Of a DNA stretch of 15,750 nt, positions 7,201 through 15,750 are shown piece by piece (the stretch's first letter is position 1; each line of letters opens with the position of its first letter). A program made the position numbers and the translations under genes. This DNA comes from an uncultured Phycisphaerales bacterium (GTDB taxonomy: Bacteria; Planctomycetota; Phycisphaerae; Sedimentisphaerales; Anaerobacaceae). The stretch lies in the NCBI GenBank assembly GCA_937927975.1, contig CALEZT010000154.1, positions 1 to 15,750 of the forward strand. Direction: 5' to 3'. The notes under the pieces were generated by a model. The model worked only from the letters and a program-made list of their open reading frames with translations, searched no databases and was not told where the DNA came from.

Positions 7201-9692
7201 CTCGCGTCATAGAGCAGACGCTGCCGACGCAGTTGGTCGAGCAGTGCTTCTACGCCGCCCTTGAGGTCCTCTGGCGGCAAGCCCAGCTTGCGGGCCCATT
7301 CCTGTATGAAACGCGAGCCGGCATCCAGACCCCGACAAGCAACCTTCATTCGCCCCCATGGCTCCAGACCTCTTTGCTCGTTGGCCGGTGTGGCAATCTC
7401 ACGCAGTACCTGAATCCTCAGGAAGTGGCGGCGCTCATCCTCGTGCACTCCCCCAGACCCTTCCTTCTGTACAACCCGCCAGACCTCCGGGATCAGGGCC
7501 CGCGACAGGCCGTCGTTGGAGTCAAGTTCCTCATCCAACTTCATCACCATATCGCCGATGGACACGGCCCTATCCTTCATGGCGTCCGCCATCAGACGAC
7601 GCAGACGGAACCGCCGGGCATGATCTTTCATCCAGCCCGCCTGGAAGGCAGCGTCCTGGCGGTTGTCGGCGAATAGCAGCAGTCGTCTCCGCTCGGCATG
7701 GTGAACCATGTCCTGGGCCAGCACGTGGACATCCGAGACATTGATGGCTCGTACTTCACGGATTGGCTCACGGTAGTGGCGTCCGATGCGACGGCCACGG
7801 GCCGTGCACGAGACGCAACTGCTCAGGTATCCCACGCTCTTGGAGCTACTTCGCACAGCAAAGAGCTTCACTGGTGCTGCCACGGCCCCACAGTTCTGAC
7901 AGCGAGCCACTTCATCTGCGTGGGCCGATCCACAATGTCGGCAGAAGTAAAGCGGGGCTGACCAGCTCTCCTGTTCAAGCCCGACATCGTCCTCCTGGCT
8001 GATTACGACATCCACCAAAACGACACGCTTGCCGCCGTGGTCCTTGTCCAAAGCCTCCCAAAAGCACTGTCCGCTCTCCGCGAGCTGCCCTCCCCCCGGC
8101 TGGGCCTTTGTGAACTCGAAATCCTTCAGCCATGCAACATAGTAATGCTGGCCGCAGGTCGTGCAGGTGAATACCGGTGGCCGCCACATGCCGTTCTTGC
8201 CATCACTAATCTCGTCCTCACTGCTCAACCACAGCGTCGGTTCATTGCCGGTAGGGAATGTCACGACCGCTCCGGGGATACCGCGAACGAATGCGTGTAC
8301 CACCGGACGGAACACCGGTCGGCCGTCTTTGAACGCCGCCGCGCCCAGCGAAAGGTAGGTCAGTAGTTCCTCCTCCGAGAACTCACGACCAATCATCTTC
8401 TCGATAACTTCCACCAGCATTCCAACGTGCCGGGGTTGCCCAAGCTCGGCACGAATCATGAAGGCCAGTTCGTTTCGGGTCAGCGCCTCATGCAGTGCCT
8501 CCTGCCACGGGCCCTCGGGCAGACAGGTGCCCGTGAGTTGCCGGTAGACGGCTTCGACTTCTGCCTGGGGCTCTGCTGCATCCACGGCTGCCAGAGCGCG
8601 TCTAAGCAATTCGGCTGGATCGCCGGTCGGCGCGGCCGGCATTTCTCGTGGGTTCTGCCACGGGTCTGCCTCGAACTCCTCGTGGACACACTCAACTTGG
8701 TCGGCCGGCGTCCCGAAGAATCGTGAGGCAAAGCGGCGACCAGCGTCCGGGTCACGTTGGTCCACGATCGTTGCCGATGTGGCAATACAGACCGTATCCC
8801 GCTCGCCGCGACCGCAGTATGTCCGCAGCCGGCGGATCAGGCAGGCGGTCTCGGCTCCCTGGATGCCCGTGAACGTGTGTGCCTCGTCAAACACCAGGAA
8901 GTCCAGACGGGCGTTGTCGAATAGCTCCACATCCACCTGCCGGGTCAGCAGCAACTCAAGTTGCTTGACGTTCGTCAATAGAATCCGGGGCTGACTGCCA
9001 GGCGTACGCATCTTTTCCCGGCTGCACACCTCCTCCGACGGGTGCACGGCATCCGGCCGGCCCTGGTCACGGTACTGCTGGAGGACCGCCTCATAGTCTG
9101 CCCGCGTGCTCCCAGGCCGGAGGCGGTGACCTGTTACCTCTCGTTCATGCTCGGGCGTCTTGCCGATATACATGCCGAATGTGATGCCGCTGCCTGCTAA
9201 CAATCCTCGCATACGGTCGAGCTGATCCTCGGCCAGCGCGTTCATCGGATAGACGATTACCGCTGAGATGCCGGCCGTCTCGCCCGCATCCCTCAGTTCC
9301 AGGCACCTGCTGATAATCGGGTATAGAAAGCATTCTGTCTTGCCCGACCCGGTACCTGTGGAGATCAACGTCGTCCGGCCCGAATGGATCGCGCGAATTG
9401 CCCGCTCTTGATGGCCGTACAAGCGTGAGATCCTGTGGCCGATGATCTGCTCCATGTGCGGATGAAAGATGCCCTCCTGCACAAGCCCCGAGACCGCCAG
9501 CCCCTGCCGAAAGCTCCGGGAAAGGCTCACATACGGCCCCTTGAGCAGCGGCGTCCGCCGCACGGCATCCAGGTTGAGCAGAGTTCGCATCTGCCCATGC
9601 AGACGCGGATCGGAGAACGGGTAGGCCGTGAGCTGGTACTTCAGGAAGCTACGAACGATCTTCTCGGTATATGCAATTGGATTCAGTGCCAT
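4254..9692 (-). CDS. DEAH helicase with zinc clusters, DUF1998 and VSR/PD-(D/E)XK-like C-terminus
   Basis: An 1812-aa superfamily 2 helicase starting at ATG 9692 (MALNPIAYTEKIV), 7 nt after the SIR2 stop, with GAGG about 11 nt upstream; 24 more upstream codons overlap the SIR2 gene and are not used here. Order: motif I STGTGSGKTE (111-120), Ia YPMNALAEDQ (148-157), DEAH in LVFDEAHTF (266-274), III ATSAT (304-308); zinc-type Cys pairs at 510/513, 584/587 and 598/601; LLLFADNRQDAAFQAG (671-686), typical of DUF1998 helicases; Cys cluster 955-976; motif V TPTLELGVDIG (1036-1046); motif VI QRAGRAGRR (1065-1073); a charged, probably coiled-coil stretch about 1210-1290; Cys/His 1483-1510; DUF1998 about 1545-1640 with CEHSCIDCMQTFRNG; and 1672-1790, resembling VSR/DUF559-type nucleases (PDVYF, then IYLDG, H, RDHEIRTWL, NNGFQVIEI). 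It is likely a DNA translocase. DruE of Druantia and DrmA plus DrmB of DISARM are related; orthology is unproven. Confidence 0.92.
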   Translation of the reverse strand: MALNPIAYTEKIVRSFLKYQLTAYPFSDPRLHGQMRTLLNLDAVRRTPLLKGPYVSLSRSFRQGLAVSGLVQEGIFHPHMEQIIGHRISRLYGHQERAIRAIHSGRTTLISTGTGSGKTECFLYPIISRCLELRDAGETAGISAVIVYPMNALAEDQLDRMRGLLAGSGITFGMYIGKTPEHEREVTGHRLRPGSTRADYEAVLQQYRDQGRPDAVHPSEEVCSREKMRTPGSQPRILLTNVKQLELLLTRQVDVELFDNARLDFLVFDEAHTFTGIQGAETACLIRRLRTYCGRGERDTVCIATSATIVDQRDPDAGRRFASRFFGTPADQVECVHEEFEADPWQNPREMPAAPTGDPAELLRRALAAVDAAEPQAEVEAVYRQLTGTCLPEGPWQEALHEALTRNELAFMIRAELGQPRHVGMLVEVIEKMIGREFSEEELLTYLSLGAAAFKDGRPVFRPVVHAFVRGIPGAVVTFPTGNEPTLWLSSEDEISDGKNGMWRPPVFTCTTCGQHYYVAWLKDFEFTKAQPGGGQLAESGQCFWEALDKDHGGKRVVLVDVVISQEDDVGLEQESWSAPLYFCRHCGSAHADEVARCQNCGAVAAPVKLFAVRSSSKSVGYLSSCVSCTARGRRIGRHYREPIREVRAINVSDVHVLAQDMVHHAERRRLLLFADNRQDAAFQAGWMKDHARRFRLRRLMADAMKDRAVSIGDMVMKLDEELDSNDGLSRALIPEVWRVVQKEGSGGVHEDERRHFLRIQVLREIATPANEQRGLEPWGRMKVACRGLDAGSRFIQEWARKLGLPPEDLKGGVEALLDQLRRQRLLYDARREIFSRWWNDGDREIERGYMPILPRPQGMKLTLDPGDNKDYVRSWMGERSTLVQQIARKWDVPDDDVPTFLKGLWDYLCSDPVGILVPVMLKSNKGKSLANCSGVFQIDASKLMLSDNHGHYRCGSCRRKVSRRTPYDKCMAWQCNGEMEFVAEDPDNYDLQLLDQGYSMLRPEEHTAMVPQDQRDRIENWFKSSGDTVNTLVCTPTLELGVDIGALDSILLRNVPPLPANYWQRAGRAGRRHRMAVNVCYCRPVSHDRAYYADPPKMLEGKVDPPAFNLRNDVMVAKHVHAAVVTRLFQLSRDRSGLSDEERDEVRNTLRQILPSRISAFLFEPTGQLRSAAFDVAPLRSLVSRHRDKLQVYTQEAFQQGWPQADSDVTSPEKLAEHLDHMADELDSVLRRLRKRLQWAHSEIRRLNQVRDKYGTIDKEDEAHYSRCDRLIKKLKGVWNRRRRDAEGVDDINTYGVLAAEGFLPGYGLDAGSVVGMAEVPYWQLGSMDFDLPRPTSIALREYVPGNLIYANGHRFVARRFHRDVDEERSEMPLFEVNLDREAVTETSIGQSAGSIASGTLREIPICDVDLVHQSQISDEEETRFQMQVAIFGREKGQHNGGLNFAWGEKQLTLRRGVHLRMVNVGSTPVLEQRQQLGYPVCAVCGQSVSPLASDLQIKHFEDSHTERCGRKPGMLGFFADVVADCLTLPECASRAEAYSLLEAIRMGAAHVLDMHLEDLQILVIGHVDRDEVDGVLWDPMPGGSGLLEQIRENFSRVVVAATDITANCPSLCEHSCIDCMQTFRNGYYHKHLDRHIALNLLQNWGDTLRLSNEIPPLQPLTRNRDLDAQPANDAETRLRHLLEAAGFVTGQFQQQIRFKEPIVLDRQIGSTTPDVYFAGDVDDEDDKGVCIYLDGMSASLHGNPATAHRDHEIRTWLRNNGFQVIEITALELSDRAAMVRHFKRLAKYLSGKDLAQRLSEQTAWFDHTRD

Positions 9693-9699
9693 ACAAATC

Positions 9700-10788
9700 T
9701 CAACCTCGCCATAAGGAAGCATCGGTAGCCAAGAACTCGGGAACCGAGTCAAAAGATAAAACACGAGTCTTCGCTGAGATTCCTCGCTGAACGACAGACC
9801 GAATCCTGGCTCGATCCTCGCGACTCGGGTTCACAACGATGAGAGACTTCAACAGCCCGCTGCGAATCGACGTGCGGAACAGCGCGCTTGCATGGAGGTC
9901 CGTGCCTGGGAGGGAATAACCGATGATGATGAGACTCGTCGCACGCCCCAATGCCTCAGCCGCATTGGCCCACAAGGCTGCAAAAATGCCTTTGTCATAC
10001 GGTTTGTCTGACTCTGGAGGAATAATCGAGTACCGTGGTGTTCCATGTTGCTTCGTATAGGGTCGTTCCTTGAGTTCAACTTTCCTGCGGTCGCCTCTCC
10101 CGAATTTGAAGTGCAATGATCCGTGCAGCTTGTGCAGATGCACTGTTGTGTCTTTCGCCGCCGGCTTGTCCGGCATCCATGCATCATCGCCTTCCAGGTT
10201 GCCCCCCCTTGGCCCAAGATTGAACCCATAGCCGTACCGTGGATTCCACTTGCCGTCGCCGCAGGCTTTCAAGGCGTAGTCAATGACACAGTCGTAGTTG
10301 AAGCTGATGATGTGGTCCTTCGCGTGAAGCACGTCTCTGACAATCTTTGCATGATGCTCACACCGCAACGCAGACTGCTTCGCATGACCGTCGTTGCCGC
10401 GTTCGGCGAGTGAGGCTTCCATCACAATTGCGATTGCACCCAACAGACGGTCGTGCATCGCCTCGAGATCAGATTTCTTGTAAGCTCGTTGACTTTTCGT
10501 AACCGAGAGCATCCGAATGGTGTGTGCTACGGTGGAAAACACCTCCTCCAGTGTCATCGCGAAGTTCGTCCCGAACAGATCAATGACGTCTTTGATGACC
10601 GAGTCGATATCTTCTTGATGTTTCTTATAAGGCACTCGTTGAAGCTGGGTAAAGAAATCTCTGTCGAGCGGCGGCAGGCACGGCCAATCTACCGGGTTGA
10701 CAAAGCTGCACGCACGAGTTGCCCCCGCACCGAGTACCAGAACCGTTGAGTCCTTGCTTGGCTTTGGTTCGTGGCCCTGCTTGGTCAT
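9700..10788 (-). CDS. SIR2-family NAD-binding protein, probable defence effector
   Basis: A 362-aa protein with the SIR2 Rossmann-type fold: VLVLGAGATRA (16-26, NAD-binding loop), ISFNYDCVIDYAL (161-173, N164 in the catalytic N-x-D position), HLHKLHGSLHF (217-227, H222 the expected catalytic histidine) and LIIIGYSLPGTDLHASALF (286-304). The SFNYD, KLHGS and IIGYS motifs are those of SIR2-like domains in bacterial defence proteins (Thoeris ThsA, DSR, SIR2-HerA), which degrade NAD+ on phage sensing, rather than of classical deacetylases; no zinc-binding Cys quartet is visible. No effector domain is fused, so the protein is essentially the SIR2 domain. It sits inside the operon: its ATG is 2 nt after the methylase stop and its stop is 7 nt before the helicase start, so the three are probably translationally coupled. 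Domain call firm; NADase activity inferred. Confidence 0.9.
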   Translation of the reverse strand: MTKQGHEPKPSKDSTVLVLGAGATRACSFVNPVDWPCLPPLDRDFFTQLQRVPYKKHQEDIDSVIKDVIDLFGTNFAMTLEEVFSTVAHTIRMLSVTKSQRAYKKSDLEAMHDRLLGAIAIVMEASLAERGNDGHAKQSALRCEHHAKIVRDVLHAKDHIISFNYDCVIDYALKACGDGKWNPRYGYGFNLGPRGGNLEGDDAWMPDKPAAKDTTVHLHKLHGSLHFKFGRGDRRKVELKERPYTKQHGTPRYSIIPPESDKPYDKGIFAALWANAAEALGRATSLIIIGYSLPGTDLHASALFRTSIRSGLLKSLIVVNPSREDRARIRSVVQRGISAKTRVLSFDSVPEFLATDASLWRG

Positions 10789-10790
10789 GT

Positions 10791-13700
10791 TCAGCCCCCA
10801 TCCTCTGAACGGAATAGCGGCATATCCGTCGTATCAAACAGCATCCCGTCCGATGGCTTCTTCTTGTCGGTCTTGGTAGGCTTCGCCGGAGTCTCCTCGG
10901 GTTGGGCCTTGCCCTCGATCTTGTCGAGCAGACGTCGGTAGCCGGCTTCGCCGAGGAGGTTGCGGGCGTGGAGGTGGCACTCCTTCCAGCTCTCTTCCGG
11001 ACTCTGAGCGAGTTGCCAATTGTGGAAACGTGGGCCGAAGCACTCCCGGACGGTCTGATGCTCCTTGGCCCGATCGTCGTGGCCGAGACCGTAGTCTGCC
11101 AAGCGGAGCGTCTCCGGCAGCATCCAGCCTTCGCCGTTGTTCTGATTGCAGAATGCCTCAATCCCCTTGACGATGTCCCCGTCGCAGGCGGCGGTCTTCT
11201 CCTGGAGATCCTGGAAGGCGACAAACGTCAACACGGTGAGGCGACGCTCTGGAGGCTGGCCCCTTTGCACCCGCCATAGCCCCTTTCGATCGGCATCTGC
11301 CGCGTTCCAGCCGATGGGTCGATCTGAATCCCGGAGAATCCACCTCAGTTCATCGGCTGTGAGGCCAAAGCTACTGGCCATGATAGCCTCGACAATACAG
11401 CGAACACGTAGACGCTCGAAGTCGGTTAGAGCCCATCTGAAGGTACGATCAGGCTCACCGAGAAGAGATTTGAGTCGAAGAAGATCAGCCGAGAAAACGG
11501 GGTTGCACAACATCAGCGCTGCAAGCCTGGGGGCCAAACCCTGCCAAATGCACGCGATTCGTTCCGGTGAAGGCACGGCGGTTTCTGCGACCACAAAGTC
11601 ACTCACGTTCAATCCTCCCAAGCGGACGCGGATGCCATAATCGTAACTCAGCGATGAGAAGCACCCAGCAACGGAAAGTGCAATCTTGAAATGATCACGA
11701 CTCGGCACATAGAAGAAGACGCTGTCACAGGCAGGAAACGCCGAGAGATATGTGGCGATCATGGTTCGCGCGTTCGTTGCAGACGATATTCGCATGTAAG
11801 CGACCTTGGGCGCGAACGCCGATCGTCCAGAGATACGAACAACCGCTTCACCAATTAGATATTGTGGTTCAAGCTGCTTACGATCCCACGGGATCTCTCG
11901 CCACTTGGCGGAGCGACCTTTACCTGAAACCCAGCCTTTCTCACTGAAATCGTACTGCCCGGTCATGCGCCCCTCATAGAGAGGCAGCGCGACCGCAGGC
12001 CCCACGGGCTCGACCACCTTCTTTGCGCCATCAGCATCCTCAATCTTGATCTTGAGGGGTCTTCCAGCGGTATCCGTGAAGGTGACGATGGGGATATCAG
12101 TTTCGCGGACAAAGTGCGAGGCATCTCGGGAAAGGATGAGGCCGGCGGGGATGTCGGCACGGAGGATCGGGAGCTTGTCATAGGGCGGCTGGGCACAGCG
12201 ACGCTCGTCAGCGGGCAATGGCTTGACACCCAACACTCCCCAGAGTTCTGCGACCGGCTTCCATGGGCCTTTGATCCACCGTCCGTACTCATCTGGCCTA
12301 TAATCCCAGCCCGTCCATGTTGGCATGGGGGGAAACAGCTCGGCATCGGTATTCGTCATGTACTCAATATGGTATCGAAGACCCCAACCGCTGCTGCCCT
12401 CATCACCCAGAAGCGTCGAGCGAGAGTACATGCTCGTCATCACTTCCAGGTCACGAGGCGTCTGCAATTCCAGGATGACCAAGCTTCTTGGTGAGAATTG
12501 GACGATTTGCTGCCGGGGATAATCAGTTATATACAATTCGGCCTTCTCCCAATCAGACAGGTCCCGACGCATAAACGCGGCACGAATTGCTGTCGTCTGT
12601 CCACCCTTGGCAACGATGACCGGGTTGAACTTGAAACGGCTGTCAATGTCGAAGATCTTCTCGCGGTTCTCAAAGCCGAAGAGCCATTCCCAGGAGCACT
12701 CATCCAAGAATAGCCGGCGCAACGGCTGGGACCATGCGTCGCTATATAGCCCCGATGGGACGATCATGCCGAGTCGCCCCCCATGCTTCAGGAGGCTATG
12801 GGCATGTTCAAGAAACAACTTGTAAGAGAATAGGCGGCCGAGTTGATGAGAATAAGGGTGATCCTGGTCAGCATAGCCGGATGATTCTTCACGCTTCTGC
12901 TTCCACTTCTCGTGGCGGCGTTCAGACGAGGTGAAACTGTTGCGGCCCCTGTCCCCAAGGTTGAGATCGTGGGATTTCGCACCCTGTGCGGTCGTGGTGA
13001 TCCGGTTGCCAAAAGGCGCCCCAACATAGCCAACCCAGTTCGAGAACGCCTTGAAGCCATCACAGTAGACCAGCCACTCGTGCTCAGAGCCTTCATCTTG
13101 TGCGTATAACTGAGCGCGGCGTCTCTTTTTCTCGACTTGGCCGTAAGTTCGGAAGAGAGGATCAAATGCTGAGTGGAACTCCTCGGGATTGGGCTGAAGA
13201 TTCTCCCAGGGAGGATTACCGAGCACAGCATCGAATCCCTGAGATCCGGGATTGAATACATCAGGAAACTCCAGTTCCCAATGGAAGAACCGTTGCCGGT
13301 TGGCAAGACGATGGACAATCTGTCGTCCTATGTCGCTCAGTTGTCCTTCTGCGAACTGGGTGGGAAGCGGCGCGTGAGCGAGCTGGTCGGCGGGCCAGAA
13401 CCAGAGGGCGCACCACAGGTCAAACGCCTCCTTGAGGTTCTGGAACTCGCGACTGGCAACCATGGCTTCATACTTCTCCGCTCGTTCGTTCACCTGAACG
13501 ATGCCGAGGTTATGGATGTCCTTCAACGCGGCTTCGGCAGCAGCGTGACCGTTGCGTACGGTGGTGAGATCCACAGGGTAGAACAGGCGTGCGCCGTCGA
13601 TGAAATGAATCAAGTCGGTCCTGACCCTCTTAGCGAACTCTTTGATGGCCTTGGTCCAAGCCTCCTTCTCAAAATGAACGCCACTGGTGTGGTTCTTGTC

Positions 13701-15606
13701 TCCACCCTCACGTTCCCAAGCCATCACAGGGTAGTGAAGGAACTGGTCGATCCAGGCACCGACGAGGGAGTTCCCGACCTTGATCTTGTGGTTAAGAAAC
13801 GTCAAGGGCAGAGAGTGGTCAAGAGTCTCAATCCAGAGCGATAGGCGACATAACTCTACGGCCAGGGGATCGAGGTCCACGCCGTAGATGCAGCGCTCGA
13901 CGACGTAGCGGCGGAGGATGGCCTTGGTGCAAACCTCAAACGGATCATCGTCCGGTCGGCACGGGAGGGCCTCGCAGGCGAGGGTCTGATGGCTTTGCTC
14001 GTCGTAGATCAGGTCAAGAACGGCCTTGCCACCATGATCGTGGATACGCTGATGCCTGAGAAGCGATTCGTATAGGGCATTGGTCAGGAATCGCAGAGCG
14101 CCTAAGCAGAAGGACCCGCTGCCACAAGCGGGATCACAGACCTGCAACTTGAGAATCTCTTCCGGCTTCTTGATGGTCCATTTGTCGGCGGGAGCATTCG
14201 TGTCGGGAGTCCCGCCGGCGCCAGCCGGCGGGTCATACGCGAGCGGGCGGAGGGTCCGATGGACTGTCGGTATGGCCAGTTGCGGCCGGGTGTAGAAGGA
14301 GCCGGAACCCTTCCGCGTGCCGCCCCAGCGGACAAGATACCACTCGCCGGGGAGCACGACCTTGGGCACAAGCTGGCGGGCCTTGCGAACGATCGCCTGC
14401 TCATACCGCATCTGCCGCTCGGGCGATATCCGGCCTCGGGGCCGGGACACCAAGCCACCGACCTCGCAGGCGCGGCGAGCCCACTGCTCGGCACGAGCTT
14501 GGAGGGTGTAACGAGGATCGTCCGCCGTCTGTCCGTCGGCGGGACCCGCAGTCTCGTCCGCTTCCTCCTCAACTTCTTCCTCATCCGAGCCATCTTCCTC
14601 CGCCTCGGGTTCCTCGGCCTCGTCCACCTCCTCGCCCGAGGCTTCTTCCTCATCATCCCCGGACGACGTATCCTTGAGCTTCTCCAGAAGGTTCTTGATG
14701 GCGGGACCGTCCATCTGCTCCAGCGTGCTCAAAGGCAGCGCCGGCTGGTTGCCGATAGCGAGGAAGATGATCGGCTCATTTTCCGCCGCACAGCGCAACT
14801 CGAAATCGAGCAAGCCTTCGTACAGGATGCCGATGTACTCGCTGCCAAGGCCGGAGAAGTCCACCGGGGCGGTGATCCAGGTCGCTGTACGACCTTGGCG
14901 AATCTTGACGCGGGTACGGGTGAGCAGATCGAGGATTTGCCGCACTTCAAGGTCATTCATCACCTCGATCTTCTCGAAGCAGGCTGTTTCGAAGAGATGG
15001 AGGGCACGCTTCATACCGTCCGGGTCGTCGGCGTGACCCGGGGCGAACAACTCGCCGCCGTAGGCAGGGACAAGCATAGCCTCGTGGCTGCAACCGTGAT
15101 AGATCAGGCCAAGCAGCGAGAGAATGCGAGGATACGCAGCGAAACTGTCGCGCAGCCTGTGCGGACTGATGCGTTCGAGAAGCTCACGAAGACCCTGGAG
15201 ACTGTAGGCGCTGTGATAGACCTGAGTATCCCGAGGCAGAAGTCCCTCGCGGCTTTCGGCAAACAGAACAACTACCATCCGCATGATCATTCGCACGGCA
15301 GCGCGATAGATGTCCTGCGGTGGCAACTCGCCATCGTGGTTATTGAGAACGGGAGCATACGCCTGGATTAGCAGCTCTGCGGCCTGGCGGACCCGCTCTC
15401 CGAGCACCAGTGACAACTCCGCCTGCCCCTTACGGCTATCGTTGACGGCCGCGAGCAACGGACAGGGCTTGTCCTTCTCGGGCGGCGTCCACTGGGTCGG
15501 CGAGAGCAACGCCCGCAGGCCGGCGAACTCCTCGGATGTCTGGCCGGCGGTGAACCATTGCTCAACATCCCACTCGCAGAAGGCCTCGTAGTCCAGGCCG
15601 GCAAAG
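10791..15606 (-). CDS. Eco57I-type N6-adenine DNA methyltransferase, 5' end missing at contig end
   Basis: At least 1604 aa of a very large DNA methylase of the Eco57I/type IIG and DISARM DrmMI/BREX PglX kind. Numbered from the TTG at 15509: an N-terminal helical part with VVVLFAESREGLLP (79-92); a very acidic low-complexity stretch (about 284-320, nearly all E and D); FYTRPQLAIPTVHRTL (405-420); SAM motif I DPACGSGSF (459-467); YGVDLDPLAVELCRLSLW (542-559); catalytic motif IV NPPW (765-768); then LFSYKLFLEHAHSLLKHGG and a long C-terminal region that probably reads the target. The frame stays open upstream of the TTG, which has no ribosome-binding site, through about 32 more sensible codons (FAGLDYEAFCEWDVEQWF...) until adapter sequence begins at 15607. 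The true start is off the contig, and any N-terminal nuclease domain would be lost. First visible gene of the operon. Confidence 0.92.
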
Positions 15607-15664
15607 AGATCGGAAGAGCGTCGTGTAGGGAAAGAGTGTAGATCTCGGCTGTCGACGAATCATT
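15607..15664. other. Illumina P5 adapter read-through (sequencing artefact)
   Basis: Bases 15607-15648 match, without a mismatch, the reverse complement of the Illumina TruSeq/universal P5 adapter, starting AGATCGGAAGAGCG. Bases 15649-15664 match the next 16 adapter bases with about four mismatches, as expected for falling read quality. In the methylase frame it translates to FPTRRSSDL, a well-known adapter peptide in databases. This is not genomic DNA. Confidence 0.97.
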
Positions 15665-15750
15665 AAAAAAAGAATAAAACTAAAACAAATTTAGAATGAT
15701 GAAAGTTATAATTAGAAAAATGCAGAAGTAACTGAGATGACAATTGCGTG
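15665..15750. other. A-rich junk beyond the adapter (artefact)
   Basis: The last 86 bases are AT-rich and full of A runs, quite unlike the GC-rich DNA to the left. They continue directly from the adapter end, which is what reads look like after passing the end of the insert and adapter. No feature should be called here. Confidence 0.9.

Noticed and set aside
14259..15371. 370-codon plus-strand frame
   Set aside because: Antisense to the methylase N-terminal half, including its acidic tract; no domain.

Overview
The window is about 15.6 kb of real DNA from a GC-rich bacterium, followed by about 145 bases of sequencing artefact at the right end. The coding style (GC-rich third positions, a GHKL ATP-binding protein next to a short conserved protein, a pRiA4b ORF-3 family protein, very large Eco57I-type methylase and DUF1998 helicase genes) would fit a Planctomycetes-like or other environmental bacterium. 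That placement is a guess; no rRNA or other taxonomic marker is present.

Layout. (1) Minus strand, 1-1222: a Bergerat-fold (GHKL) ATP-binding protein that runs off the left edge, preceded by an 89-residue conserved protein. (2) 1223-2176: a non-coding stretch of about 950 bases with three diverged copies of a short repeat; two copies carry an inverted repeat. (3) Plus strand, 2177-3799: a compact tyrosine recombinase (about 250 aa, no N-terminal arm/core-binding domain), then a pRiA4b ORF-3 family protein. (4) 3800-4253: a convergent intergenic region with a strong nested hairpin and no convincing gene. (5) Minus strand, 15606 to 4254: one tight operon, transcribed right to left, of a giant Eco57I-type N6-adenine DNA methyltransferase (5' end missing), a SIR2-family protein, and an 1812-aa DEAH helicase with several zinc clusters, DUF1998 and a C-terminal VSR/PD-(D/E)XK-like domain. 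Gaps are 2 and 7 nt. (6) 15607-15750: Illumina P5 adapter read-through plus A-rich junk, marking a contig end.

Function. The three-gene operon has the parts of an anti-phage system: a modification enzyme, a translocating helicase/DUF1998 protein with a nuclease-like end, and an NAD-binding SIR2 domain of the kind used as an abortive-infection effector. Class 1 DISARM (methylase, DrmA helicase, DrmB DUF1998) and Druantia (DruE helicase-DUF1998) are the closest named relatives I can think of. Here helicase and DUF1998 are one polypeptide and a SIR2 gene sits between methylase and helicase, an order I do not recognise as a named system. The nearby recombinase suggests a mobile or defence-island setting. 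Genes upstream of the methylase are lost at the contig end, so the full gene set is unknown.
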